Assembly (NCBI RefSeq): GCF_008386565.1
Contig: NZ_VUKA01000005.1
Location: 1-64,000 of the forward strand
Reading direction: 5' to 3'
DNA from: Teichococcus oryzae
GTDB taxonomy: Bacteria; Pseudomonadota; Alphaproteobacteria; Acetobacterales; Acetobacteraceae
Length of the DNA: 64,000 nucleotides
Shown: positions 9,315 to 17,792 of the stretch, piece by piece
How the letters are laid out: each line of letters begins with the position of its first letter
Position numbering within the stretch: position 1 is the first letter of the stretch
The notes under the pieces: model-generated
Seen by the model: the letters and a program-made list of their open reading frames with translations, nothing else
Databases searched by the model: none
What the model was told of the DNA's origin: nothing
Translations under genes and position numbers: made by a program

Positions 9315-10103
9315 ATGGATGAATTGCTGGTGGCTCTGTTCGGCAGCGATGCAAGAGCACGCGAGGGTGCACGATTGTTGGCCGCCAGCCATGCCGAAGG
9401 CAGCCTTTCGGTTTATGCGCTTGCCATCATCGCCAGGGCACCGAACCGGGTGGGACTGAAGGTCAGCCAGCCCGTTCCCCGAGGCAAAAGCGCCGCCGCT
9501 CCGGCCGTTGCCGCAGCCGTCGGCGTGCTCGTGTCCCTGCTCGGTGGACCGGTTCCAGCAGTCCTGCGGACAATCCGGTCAGGACTGGTCAGCACGGTGA
9601 GCGAGATCCATCGGGCGGGTTTGAACGCCCGCTTCCTGGAGCAGATCTCGCATGACCTGCAGCCTGGCGGCGCGGCGATTATCGCGGAAGTCGAGGAGGA
9701 TCAGCCATCGATGCTCGACACAGAGATTGCCATCCTGGGCGGCCATGCCTTCCGCCATCATCTTGAGGGAACGCTCGCGGTGGTCAAGATCGAGCACGAA
9801 GTCGCCGTTTTGCGGAGCGAGGTAGAGAAGCTCCGCGCACAATTGCGCGGCGGACAGGATAACGACACGCTCAAGCAATTGTCGCGCGATCGGGACCTGG
9901 AGTTGCAGCAGGCAAGGCGCCGTGCTGGAGCACTCGCGGGTGCGTTGCGGCGCGAGGGCCTTGCCAAGGTCGACGTGCTACGCGCGCAGATGGCTCGGCT
10001 GGATGGTGGCACGCGCACCATCATCGAACAGCGCGCCACAACCGTGCGGGCGAGCTTCGAGGCGCGTGCATCCTCCCTGGATCAGGTGGCCGAGCATGGC
10101 TAG
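9315..10103 (+). CDS. DUF1269-like protein with C-terminal coiled coil
   Basis: 262 residues. The first 150 follow the DUF1269 layout: a short alpha/beta start (MDELLVALFGSDARAREGA), a Gly/Ala hydrophobic centre (AVAAAVGVLVSLLGGPVPAV, about 63-82), then FLEQISHDLQPGGAAIIAEV. Family function is unknown; members are membrane-associated and often occur near stress genes. The C-terminal half (about 165-262) is rich in Glu, Arg, Leu and Ala with heptad spacing and probably forms a coiled coil, which is an extension beyond the usual family length. The gene is followed at once by the pseudogene at 10225. Confidence 0.65.
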   Translation: MDELLVALFGSDARAREGARLLAASHAEGSLSVYALAIIARAPNRVGLKVSQPVPRGKSAAAPAVAAAVGVLVSLLGGPVPAVLRTIRSGLVSTVSEIHRAGLNARFLEQISHDLQPGGAAIIAEVEEDQPSMLDTEIAILGGHAFRHHLEGTLAVVKIEHEVAVLRSEVEKLRAQLRGGQDNDTLKQLSRDRDLELQQARRRAGALAGALRREGLAKVDVLRAQMARLDGGTRTIIEQRATTVRASFEARASSLDQVAEHG

Positions 10104-10224
10104 CGGCGCAACCGGAGGGGATCATCAACGCTTCACTGCCTATAAAACATTTCCGATAGTTGTTCCACGGCAGATCAGGGATGAAGCCCGCGACCCTCTG
10201 CCTTTCTGGTTTCGGAGGAAGGCC

Positions 10225-10787
10225 ATGCATCGCCGTGCGTTGCCGCTCTAGCCGCCGGCTCCGCCCTGGATCGCCTCATGTCGTTCAATCGATAATGAAG
10301 CAACGTTCACGTTGAACGCCATTGCCGAGATGGTGGACTCAGCCTCGCGCGAACTCCTGCTACGGGGTAGCAGCGGTGCGCAGCCGGGCAATTTCTGAGT
10401 ATGGCGGCCAGCCCGCGAGCGCAGCGCCTCAGCCAGATACGGCCCGGCGATCGGGTGACGGGGTGCCACTATCAGGCGCTGGCCGTTCAGGCGGTCACTC
10501 CCGTTCCGCCCAGCAGCCAGCCCTTTGATGGCGTGAACGTTGACCGGCATGAGGCCGCCGGTCGGCCGGGCGGCGAGATTACCCGGGTGCGGCGCCGACA
10601 GGTGACCATCACCGCGGTTGATCCAGCGACCAACTCGATCAGCCTTCTCGGCCTCAACAACGTGCCGCGCACCGTTGTGACCGAGAACCCTGAGGTCCAA
10701 GCGTTCATTCGTCAGCTGCGCGTCGGCGGCGAGGTCGACCCGGTTTATGATGAGGCAGTGGCGGATTCGGTCGAACCCATGCAATGA
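10225..10787 (+). pseudogene. Broken paralogue of the duplicated-domain periplasmic protein at 12569
   Basis: A good ribosome site (GGAGGAAGG) precedes ATG at 10225, but the frame meets TAG at 10249 inside what would be the signal peptide. Reading on in the same frame gives EATFTLNAIAEMVDSASREL, then LLRGSSGAQPGNF and TGA at 10396, matching the first domain of the 12569 protein (TEAVATIESIDQQARKVVLR). The second domain continues in another frame (10401-10787; RRRQVTITAVDPATNSISLL ... VQAFIRQLRVGGEVDPVY). Two stops and one frame change make it a pseudogene, although the 128-residue ORF from 10401 could still be made as a cytosolic fragment. Confidence 0.72.
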
Positions 10788-10844
10788 GAGCGCGGAATGC
10801 TCAGCCCAATTGGATGAGAGCATCCCGAACACCTTCACCACCTT

Positions 10845-12080
10845 TCAGAATGGCGGTTTCTTTACCCAAGCATCACCGCGCAGCGCGCGCTGGCGACCGT
10901 ACTCGAAGAGCGGGCGCATGTAGGATTGCTGAAAGGGCTCTTCGTACGGAACCGTGAAGTCACGTCTAATGAATGCAAGGTTGTAGTCCACTTTGTCACG
11001 CTCGGCGGCTGCGTAGATCCTCAGCACATCGTTCAGCCCGCTGGCGCTTATCATGGCGGTGATCGCCCGTCCCGCGATACCGATTGTGCGTCGATCGACT
11101 AAGGCCCATTCGGGATCCAACTGGCTGTTTCGGATCACCCAGGCCCGCACAGGTGCCAGAGGCAGTCGCCGCGCCGCCCGTTCCCGGCGGAACCGTGAAA
11201 CACTGGCGGGATAAAGGAAGACCTGGGCAAAAGCGCCACCATCCACGTGCAGTTCCTGATAACGCTGCCCGTCCAGCACCGCGTCGAACAGCACAGGAGC
11301 GAACGCGCCCGGAATGGCGGATGAGGCCAGCAGGATCCGCCGCACGGTCTCCAGCGCGCCCGGGTGCCCGCTTTGCGCGATGGCACCAATGTTCCAGATC
11401 ACCGGCATCTGCGCATCCAGATTCGAGGTCCCGATCAGCAGCAGCCGACCGCCGGCATAAGAGCGGGCGATCTCCGCCAGCATCTCCTCATCAAGGTAAC
11501 GGGAGATGGTGCGGAACAGTGGGCTGTTATCCGCCATGGCGTCGTTCCAGATGGCCGCCATGTAGCCGCGTTGGACCAGCACATCAGCCAGTGTGATATC
11601 AGTGTACACGCTCTTCAGTTTGGCATCCCAGGCACCGCCGAGGAAGGCAAAGGGCGCGCTCAGCGCCCCAGTGCTGATGCCTGTGACCAGGAAAAATGTC
11701 GGACGGCCGCCGATTTCCGTCCAGCCATTGAGCAGGCCAGCGCCAAAAGCGCCGTTCTCTCCACCGCCCGAGATTCCGAGCAGGTCCAACTCTGGCAGTG
11801 GTGCAGTCTGTGGCAGGCCGCGCGCCATGAGCTGACGTTCGACGGCAGCGACGAATTCCTGCTCGAGCGCCGCCTGCCCAGAGACCTCCGTTGGAAAGAA
11901 GCGTTCGTTGGGGACGCCGAGAACCGAAGCGGCACTGGCATGCCCGCGTGGCACGGCGGCGAGTCGCGACGGGATCGAGCAGCCCGGCAGCCCTGCGGTC
12001 ATCGCCGCGCCGGCGGCAAAAGCAAGCAGCCGGCGCCGGGACAGCAGCGCTGCCCGCAGCACCGATTGAAGCTGGGGCAT
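10845..12080 (-). CDS. Patatin-like phospholipase, predicted lipoprotein
   Basis: 411 residues from the ATG at 12080, which has GAGG 6 nt upstream; the frame is open back to 12653 but the extra part is not protein-like. A signal sequence with lipobox LPGC puts the lipid-modified Cys at 34. The patatin catalytic elements are complete: oxyanion-hole GGGENG (105-110), nucleophile Ser136 in GISTG, and Asp280 in DGG. The protein would hydrolyse acyl ester bonds of lipids at the envelope. It lies on the minus strand between two plus-strand members of one periplasmic family (a pseudogene at 10225 and an intact copy at 12569). Confidence 0.85.
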   Translation of the reverse strand: MPQLQSVLRAALLSRRRLLAFAAGAAMTAGLPGCSIPSRLAAVPRGHASAASVLGVPNERFFPTEVSGQAALEQEFVAAVERQLMARGLPQTAPLPELDLLGISGGGENGAFGAGLLNGWTEIGGRPTFFLVTGISTGALSAPFAFLGGAWDAKLKSVYTDITLADVLVQRGYMAAIWNDAMADNSPLFRTISRYLDEEMLAEIARSYAGGRLLLIGTSNLDAQMPVIWNIGAIAQSGHPGALETVRRILLASSAIPGAFAPVLFDAVLDGQRYQELHVDGGAFAQVFLYPASVSRFRRERAARRLPLAPVRAWVIRNSQLDPEWALVDRRTIGIAGRAITAMISASGLNDVLRIYAAAERDKVDYNLAFIRRDFTVPYEEPFQQSYMRPLFEYGRQRALRGDAWVKKPPF

Positions 12081-12568
12081 CGGAGACCTCACGTCTTGAA
12101 TGAATTTGCGCCAGCGACCTGCCCCTTCCTGATGCGGCAGCCATACCGCGACACGGCTCCGGCGGCCACTCCGCCGCATTGTTGTAAGGATATCCGACGA
12201 ACGGGAAGCCTGATCGGTATCAGAAATTGGCTTGGCAGACTGAACCCGGCGTGGCCGTGAAGCAGCCACTACTTGCCTGAGATAGCCGCCGCGGCTGCAG
12301 GTAGACTGGCCGCCCTGTTGTTCCGGTTGTACTGCGGATGAACTCCGTCCCAAGACGCGGATTCTCGATATCGATGTGGGATGAACACGAACCGAGCCCA
12401 TTCTACCATCTTGCCGGAAAATGCCCGAGCCTGAGCGATGACTGGACGAGGCACGGCCTGCGTGCAGCCATTGGGATGGATCGACGATCCCGTCTGAGCC
12501 GTGCACCGTGCGATCGCACAGCTTCGCGCGGAGGCAGGATGAAAACACAATCCGCAGGAGGGATGCAG
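12081..12568. other. Divergent intergenic region between patatin and periplasmic protein genes
   Basis: 488 bp without a supported gene. It must contain the promoters of the minus-strand patatin gene and the plus-strand gene at 12569. ORFs extending into it from both sides lack ribosome sites and recognisable domains. No clear operator was found. Confidence 0.4.
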
Positions 12569-13171
12569 ATGAACACCGTCCGCCTATTTCCCATGCTGGC
12601 CGCAGGAGTAGCACTTCTTGTGGCCCAGGCAGGGTCGTCGGGCGCGCTCGCACAGGCAGCGCAGGCCCCGGGCGCTATGGTGGCCTACACCACCGAAGCC
12701 GTCGCAACCATTGAGTCGATCGATCAGCAAGCGCGCAAGGTTGTGCTGCGCGGCCCGGGGGGGAATACCTTCGAAATGCAGGCCGGGCCAGGCGTGGAGA
12801 ACCTTTCGCGGGTGAAGCAGGGCGACCGTGTTGTCGTGCGCTATGTCGAGGCGCTCGCCGCGAGCCTCGCCCGGCCTGGGCAGGGCGGCGGGGGCACCGC
12901 GACCAGTCAAGCTGGCATCGCCCGGCACGCGCCTGGTCAGTCGGCGCCCACGGGCACTATAGGCGACCAGATCCGCTCAACGGTGACGATCAGCGCGATC
13001 GACAAGGCGTCGCATGCCGTCACCTTCATCGGTGCGGCCAACCGCTCGCAGACGGTCAGGGTCCAGGACCCGGAGATGCAGCGTTTTGTCGAAACGCTGA
13101 AGGTGGGTGATCGTGTTGACCTGATCTACACGGAATCCGTTGCTGTCGCCGTTGATCCAGTTTCGCAGTGA
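12569..13171 (+). CDS. Secreted protein with a duplicated small beta domain
   Basis: 200 residues. The ATG at 12569 is chosen because AGGAGGG ends 6 nt before it; an ATG at 12563 is too close. A Sec signal peptide (LFPMLAAGVALLVAQAG) ends near ALAQA, so the product is periplasmic. The mature part contains the same unit twice: TEAVATIESIDQQARKVVLR ... VKQGDRVVVRYVEALA (about 38-95) and RSTVTISAIDKASHAVTFI ... LKVGDRVDLIYTESVA (about 136-194), separated by a Gly/Ser/Thr linker. Each unit looks like a small all-beta fold (V-x-I-x-x-I-D, then GDRV). I do not know the function. A broken paralogue lies at 10225. Confidence 0.72.
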   Translation: MNTVRLFPMLAAGVALLVAQAGSSGALAQAAQAPGAMVAYTTEAVATIESIDQQARKVVLRGPGGNTFEMQAGPGVENLSRVKQGDRVVVRYVEALAASLARPGQGGGGTATSQAGIARHAPGQSAPTGTIGDQIRSTVTISAIDKASHAVTFIGAANRSQTVRVQDPEMQRFVETLKVGDRVDLIYTESVAVAVDPVSQ

Positions 13172-13317
13172 GCACCCTGTGCCATTAGGCGGAAGGGTAA
13201 TCCTACAGAGTCGATGCCAGAGAACACAGGTTCACTCGCTGCCGCTTCCGGACGCGGCGTGCGGCGACGTTGATCGGTCTTGGTCAGCCCCGGATGCCCG
13301 CGCTCGGAGGAATGCCA

Positions 13318-16029
13318 ATGAACTACGAAGCCAAGAAAATTGACCAGTTCCTTCTCCTGCATTCGGCACGTGCGGACGGTTGGCGAGACCTCACCGTGCT
13401 GGCCGAGGAATGGGCCTCGGGGTCTGGAAAGCGGTTGCCCTTCGAAGCAGCGCTTGAAGCCATGGCGCCGATCGAGGAATTTCATGCTTATCCAGGCCCG
13501 CGCCTCCTAGGTGCCCTGCGTGAACGCATTGCTTCGGACGATGCTGGCGACGCCGCCCGTTTGGCGCGGCGTATCTCTAACGCGCTGCTGACCCATTCTT
13601 ACCGCGGCCAGCCTGGCGAATGGGACATTGCGGAGGATGCCTCGGCCGCGGAGATCGCGGATGTTCTACCATCAGCTTTCGGCAAGGCGCGGATACACCG
13701 GCCTTATCTCGAGGTTCTGTTCGTGAACAGCCAGCCAGCCTCGCGGTGGCCCGCTCTCGCCGCAGAACTCCGGCGGATGCGGCGGCCTGAGGATGCCTTT
13801 CTTTATGAGCCAGTCTTCGTTGGATCCTTCGAAGACGCACTCTGCGCGGCCGCCGTCAACCCGGCGATCGCAGCTGTCGTCTTAGCGGAGGGCTTTCCGT
13901 ACAGGTCTCGCCACGATGCGCCGGCCTTGCGGTCGATCCTAGACCCGCTTGGCGAAAAGGATTCGCGGGACGCTTCTGCCTTGCGTCTTGCCTGCAGCCT
14001 GAAGAGAATCCGGCCGGAGCTTGACGTCTATCTGCTTTCCGAGCGGAATGTAGAAAGCCTTGCCGGAAACCCTGAAGCAGAATCGGCGCGGCGCATCTTC
14101 TATGCGGTGGAAGAGCCGCTGGAGTTGCATCTCTCAATCCTCGAAGGAGTTGCGGCGCGTTACGAAACACCATTCTTCGATAACCTTAAGAAGTATGCGC
14201 GCCGACCGATCGGGACTTTCCACGCGCTGCCGATCGCCCGCGGCAAGTCGGTTTTCAGATCCGACTGGATCCGCGACATGGGCGAATTCTACGGGCTGAA
14301 CCTGTTCCTTGCCGAAAGCAGCGCAACAACCGGTGGCTTGGACAGTCTCCTGGAGCCGACAGGAAACATCAAGCGTGCGCAGGAACTGGCAGCACGAGCC
14401 TTCGGGGCCGATCATGTGTTTTTCGTGACCAATGGCACCTCGACCTCGAACAAGATGGCGGTCCAGGCGCTGCTGGCGCCGGGCGACATCGCCATCGTAG
14501 ACCGCAATTGCCATAAATCGCATCACTACGGCATGGTACTGAGCGGGGCCCTGCCCTTCTATGTCGAAGCCTTCCCTATGACCGAATACTCGATGTACGG
14601 GGCGGTGCCGCTGCAGACCATCAAGCGTGCGCTGCTGGCCCTTCGGGCCGAAGGAAGGCTTGACCGGCTGCGGCTGCTCGATCTCACGAACTGCACGTTC
14701 GACGGTCACATGTACAATGTGCGGCGCGTGATGGAGGAATGTCTCGCCATCAAGCCGGACCTTGTTTTTCTCTGGGACGAGGCTTGGTCCGGGTTCGCCC
14801 GCTTCTCGCCTTTTCTGCGCCCTCGGACGGCAATGGGCGCGGCCGCCGACATCGAGGCATGGCTGCGCAATCCGGCCTCTAGTGACGCCTATGATGCGCA
14901 GCAGCGGGAAGTGGGGGAGGCGCCGTCCGATGAGGTTCTGCTCTCAACCCGCCTTATCCCAGATCCGCGCCGGGTTCGACTGCGGGTCTACCAGACCAAC
15001 TCAACCCATAAGTCAATGTCGGCGATCCGGCAGGGATCGATGCTGCTGGTCAAGGATGTGGATTTTCACACGGTCGAGGCACAGTTTCATGAGGCGGTCT
15101 TCACCCATGCCTCCACCAGTCCGAACCAACAGCTCATCGCCAGCCTTGATGTCGCTCGGCGGCAGATGGAACTAGAGGGTTACGGACTGGTGATGAATGC
15201 CATCGAGATCGCATTGAAGATCCGCCGGGCGGTCAACGGGCACCCACTGATCTCGAAGTATTTCCGCGTGCTCGGAGCCGATGAGATGATCCCCGCGGCC
15301 TACCGCCAATCGGGCTTCAAGGACTATCTGGCGCCGGGCGCGAGCTGGGCCGATGTTGTGAAGGCGATGCGGGAGGACGAGTTCTATCTCGATCCCACCC
15401 GCATGACATTGGTCTGCGGCACGGCCGGCTTCGACGGCACGCAGTTCAAGGGAATCCTGGCCGGAGATTACAACATCCAGGTAAACAAGACTTCCCGTAA
15501 CAGCGTACTCTTGCAGTCTAATATCAACAATACACGCAGTGATGTTGCCCAGCTTGTGCGCGTTCTGGTGGAGATCTGCCGCGGCATCGAGAACCGCCTT
15601 GCGACGGGTGGCGATGCGGAGCGGGAGGGCTTCGAGGCCCGGGTGAAATCCTTGATGACCGATGTCCCTGACCTCCCGAACTTCAGCCGCTTCGATGAGG
15701 CCTTTCGCGGGAATGCCGGCCGCACGACGCCGGAGGGTGACATCCGCGCAGGATTCTTCGGTGCCTATGATCCTGCGCTTTGCGAGTACGTTCCGCTCTT
15801 CGCCGCCGAGTGTGATCGACGGCTGCAGGAAGGGCCAGAGATGATCTCGGCCAATTTCGTCATCCCCTATCCGCCTGGCTTCCCTATCATGGTGCCGGGA
15901 CAGGTGCTGACGCAGGAGACGATCGACTTCATGCGCAAGCTCGATGTGAAGGAGATCCATGGCTACGAACGGGTTCGTGGACTGAAGTTGTTGAGGGCGG
16001 ACGCCTTGTCGGCCCGAGCTAGGCGCTGA
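13318..16029 (+). CDS. Long Orn/Lys/Arg-type PLP decarboxylase
   Basis: 903 residues from the ATG at 13318 (GGAGG 7 nt upstream). It has the fold-type I layout of basic amino-acid decarboxylases: a non-catalytic N-terminal region (1 to about 310), then FVTNGTSTSNKMAVQ, NCHKSHHYGMVLSG, the PLP-binding Asp487 in WDEAW, and the Schiff-base Lys565 in STHKSM. Classic inducible enzymes have 710-755 residues, so this member is about 150 longer. The substrate is not determinable by eye: Lys, Arg and Orn are possible, and the AspT neighbours leave aspartate open. Two AspT-family antiporters follow on the same strand (29-nt and 33-nt gaps), making a likely decarboxylation/exchange operon. Confidence 0.87.
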   Translation: MNYEAKKIDQFLLLHSARADGWRDLTVLAEEWASGSGKRLPFEAALEAMAPIEEFHAYPGPRLLGALRERIASDDAGDAARLARRISNALLTHSYRGQPGEWDIAEDASAAEIADVLPSAFGKARIHRPYLEVLFVNSQPASRWPALAAELRRMRRPEDAFLYEPVFVGSFEDALCAAAVNPAIAAVVLAEGFPYRSRHDAPALRSILDPLGEKDSRDASALRLACSLKRIRPELDVYLLSERNVESLAGNPEAESARRIFYAVEEPLELHLSILEGVAARYETPFFDNLKKYARRPIGTFHALPIARGKSVFRSDWIRDMGEFYGLNLFLAESSATTGGLDSLLEPTGNIKRAQELAARAFGADHVFFVTNGTSTSNKMAVQALLAPGDIAIVDRNCHKSHHYGMVLSGALPFYVEAFPMTEYSMYGAVPLQTIKRALLALRAEGRLDRLRLLDLTNCTFDGHMYNVRRVMEECLAIKPDLVFLWDEAWSGFARFSPFLRPRTAMGAAADIEAWLRNPASSDAYDAQQREVGEAPSDEVLLSTRLIPDPRRVRLRVYQTNSTHKSMSAIRQGSMLLVKDVDFHTVEAQFHEAVFTHASTSPNQQLIASLDVARRQMELEGYGLVMNAIEIALKIRRAVNGHPLISKYFRVLGADEMIPAAYRQSGFKDYLAPGASWADVVKAMREDEFYLDPTRMTLVCGTAGFDGTQFKGILAGDYNIQVNKTSRNSVLLQSNINNTRSDVAQLVRVLVEICRGIENRLATGGDAEREGFEARVKSLMTDVPDLPNFSRFDEAFRGNAGRTTPEGDIRAGFFGAYDPALCEYVPLFAAECDRRLQEGPEMISANFVIPYPPGFPIMVPGQVLTQETIDFMRKLDVKEIHGYERVRGLKLLRADALSARARR

Positions 16030-16058
16030 TCGGCGGCAACCGTCGGGAGATCGACACC

Positions 16059-17759
16059 ATGCAAGGCTTCTTCGACTTCCTCGCCGCCAATCCATATATC
16101 CTGCTGTTCCTGACCGTCGGGCTTTCGGTTTGGATCGGCCGGCAGACCATCGCCGGCTACGGGCTCGGCATGGTGGCCGCGGCTATCGTCGTCGGCTGTG
16201 GCCTTTCGGTCTGGGCCTCGGCCTACGGCGCGAAACTGGAGTTGAACAACTTCACCAGGCTGCTGTTCTACTACCTCTTCATGTATGGGGTCGGGCTCCG
16301 CGTGGGTCCATCCTTCGTCAACAGCCTCGGCGGCGACGGGCTGAAGTTCACCTTCCTTGCTTTTGTGAGTTGCGCCGTCGGGCTGGTCCTGGTGGTCCTT
16401 GGCGCCAAACTGCTCGACCTGCCGGTCGGCGCCGCCGGTGGCATGCTGGCCGGCTCGCAAACCATGTCGGCGGCGATCGGCTCCGCCGAGCAGGCCGTGC
16501 TGTCCGGCGCCCTCGCGCTGCCGCCGGGCACCACGCCGGAACAGGTCAGCGCGATGATCGCCCTTTCCTACGGTATCACCTATATCTGGGGAACAGTTGG
16601 CATCATCCTCATCACCAAGTACCTGCCCAAGTGGTGGGGCGTCGACGCCCGTATGGCGGCACGCGAATACGAGGCGAAGCATGGCGTGGCCACCGGCGAT
16701 GTGCCTGCCTTATCAGGCTGGACGGCTGGCGGACTGCGCGCCTACCGGCTGGAGAACGAGGCCTGGGTTGGTCGCACGGTGCGTGAGATGCTGAAGGAGA
16801 ACCCCGAGTACCGCGTGGTGAACATAGTGCGGGACAAGGTCGCCCTCGGCCCGGAGGAGGATCTGCAACTTCTCCGCGGCGACGTGATCGCCCTGGGTGG
16901 GCGCCGGGAAACAATGACCGAGAAAATGGGGCTGATAGGCCCGGAGGTTTCGGACCGCACGGCGCTGGACCTGCCTCTGGACCGTGCCGAGATCCTCGTC
17001 ACCAATAAAGAGGTCCTCCAGAAGACGAGGGAGGAATGGCGCGCCCTGCCTGGCGTGGACCAGATCCAGGTCGTGAGCCTGGAGCGCGCAGGTGTCCCGG
17101 TTCCGATCGGCAACAACACCAAGCTTCAGCGCATGGACCTGGTGACAGTGGTCGGCGTGAAGAACGCGGTCGGCGCGGTCGGTGCGGCGTTCGGGCGCGT
17201 GGTACGCCCGTCGACGGCAACGGACCTGCTGACCTTGTCAATTGGCATGATCCTCGGCTTCCTCATCGGGCAGATCGACTTCCCTGCTTTCGGCTCCAGG
17301 GTTGGCCTTGGCAATGCCGGAGGGTTGCTGGTCTCGGGCGTGATCGTCTCCTCTCTGGCCTCGCGCCTGCGCTTCTTCGGGAATACGCCGGCGGCGGCGC
17401 GGAACGTGCTCGAGGATCTCGGGCTGATCGTCTTCGTTGCCATTGTAGGCATCAACGCCGGCAATTCACTGCTCGCGCAGCTTACGGGGGCTCTGGCGTT
17501 GAAGATCTTTCTCGTCGGCTTCATTGCCTGCACCGTGCCTCCCATCGTGGTCTGGGCCATCGGCTACCACGTTTTCCGGATGAACGCGGCGGTGCTGATG
17601 GGCGGCGTGGCGGGAGCCCGCAGCCACAGCGGTCCTTGCCGCGAGGCCGCGGTGGAGATCCAGTCCAACGTGCCCTGGATCGGCTTTCCGGTGGCCTATG
17701 CGGTCTCCGGTGTGTTGCTGACCGTACTCGGCTACTTCGCCATGATCCTGGCGCAGTAG
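16059..17759 (+). CDS. AspT-family antiporter (first copy)
   Basis: 566 residues. It has the AspT/YidE layout: an N-terminal block of about five membrane segments (starting NPYILLFLTVGLSVWIG), a central hydrophilic part (about 200-370) holding two TrkA-C-like regulatory domains (LRAYRLENEAWVGRTVREM; LLRGDVIALGGRRE), and a second membrane block (ATDLLTLSIGMILGFLIG onward). AspT exchanges aspartate for alanine, and paralogues exchange other dicarboxylates or amino acids. It lies 29 nt after the decarboxylase gene, so it probably swaps the substrate amino acid for the decarboxylated product. It is only distantly similar to the two other copies in the window. Confidence 0.87.
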   Translation: MQGFFDFLAANPYILLFLTVGLSVWIGRQTIAGYGLGMVAAAIVVGCGLSVWASAYGAKLELNNFTRLLFYYLFMYGVGLRVGPSFVNSLGGDGLKFTFLAFVSCAVGLVLVVLGAKLLDLPVGAAGGMLAGSQTMSAAIGSAEQAVLSGALALPPGTTPEQVSAMIALSYGITYIWGTVGIILITKYLPKWWGVDARMAAREYEAKHGVATGDVPALSGWTAGGLRAYRLENEAWVGRTVREMLKENPEYRVVNIVRDKVALGPEEDLQLLRGDVIALGGRRETMTEKMGLIGPEVSDRTALDLPLDRAEILVTNKEVLQKTREEWRALPGVDQIQVVSLERAGVPVPIGNNTKLQRMDLVTVVGVKNAVGAVGAAFGRVVRPSTATDLLTLSIGMILGFLIGQIDFPAFGSRVGLGNAGGLLVSGVIVSSLASRLRFFGNTPAAARNVLEDLGLIVFVAIVGINAGNSLLAQLTGALALKIFLVGFIACTVPPIVVWAIGYHVFRMNAAVLMGGVAGARSHSGPCREAAVEIQSNVPWIGFPVAYAVSGVLLTVLGYFAMILAQ

Positions 17760-17792
17760 CGAGGGGAAACACGGCCAGTTAGGGGGACTGCG

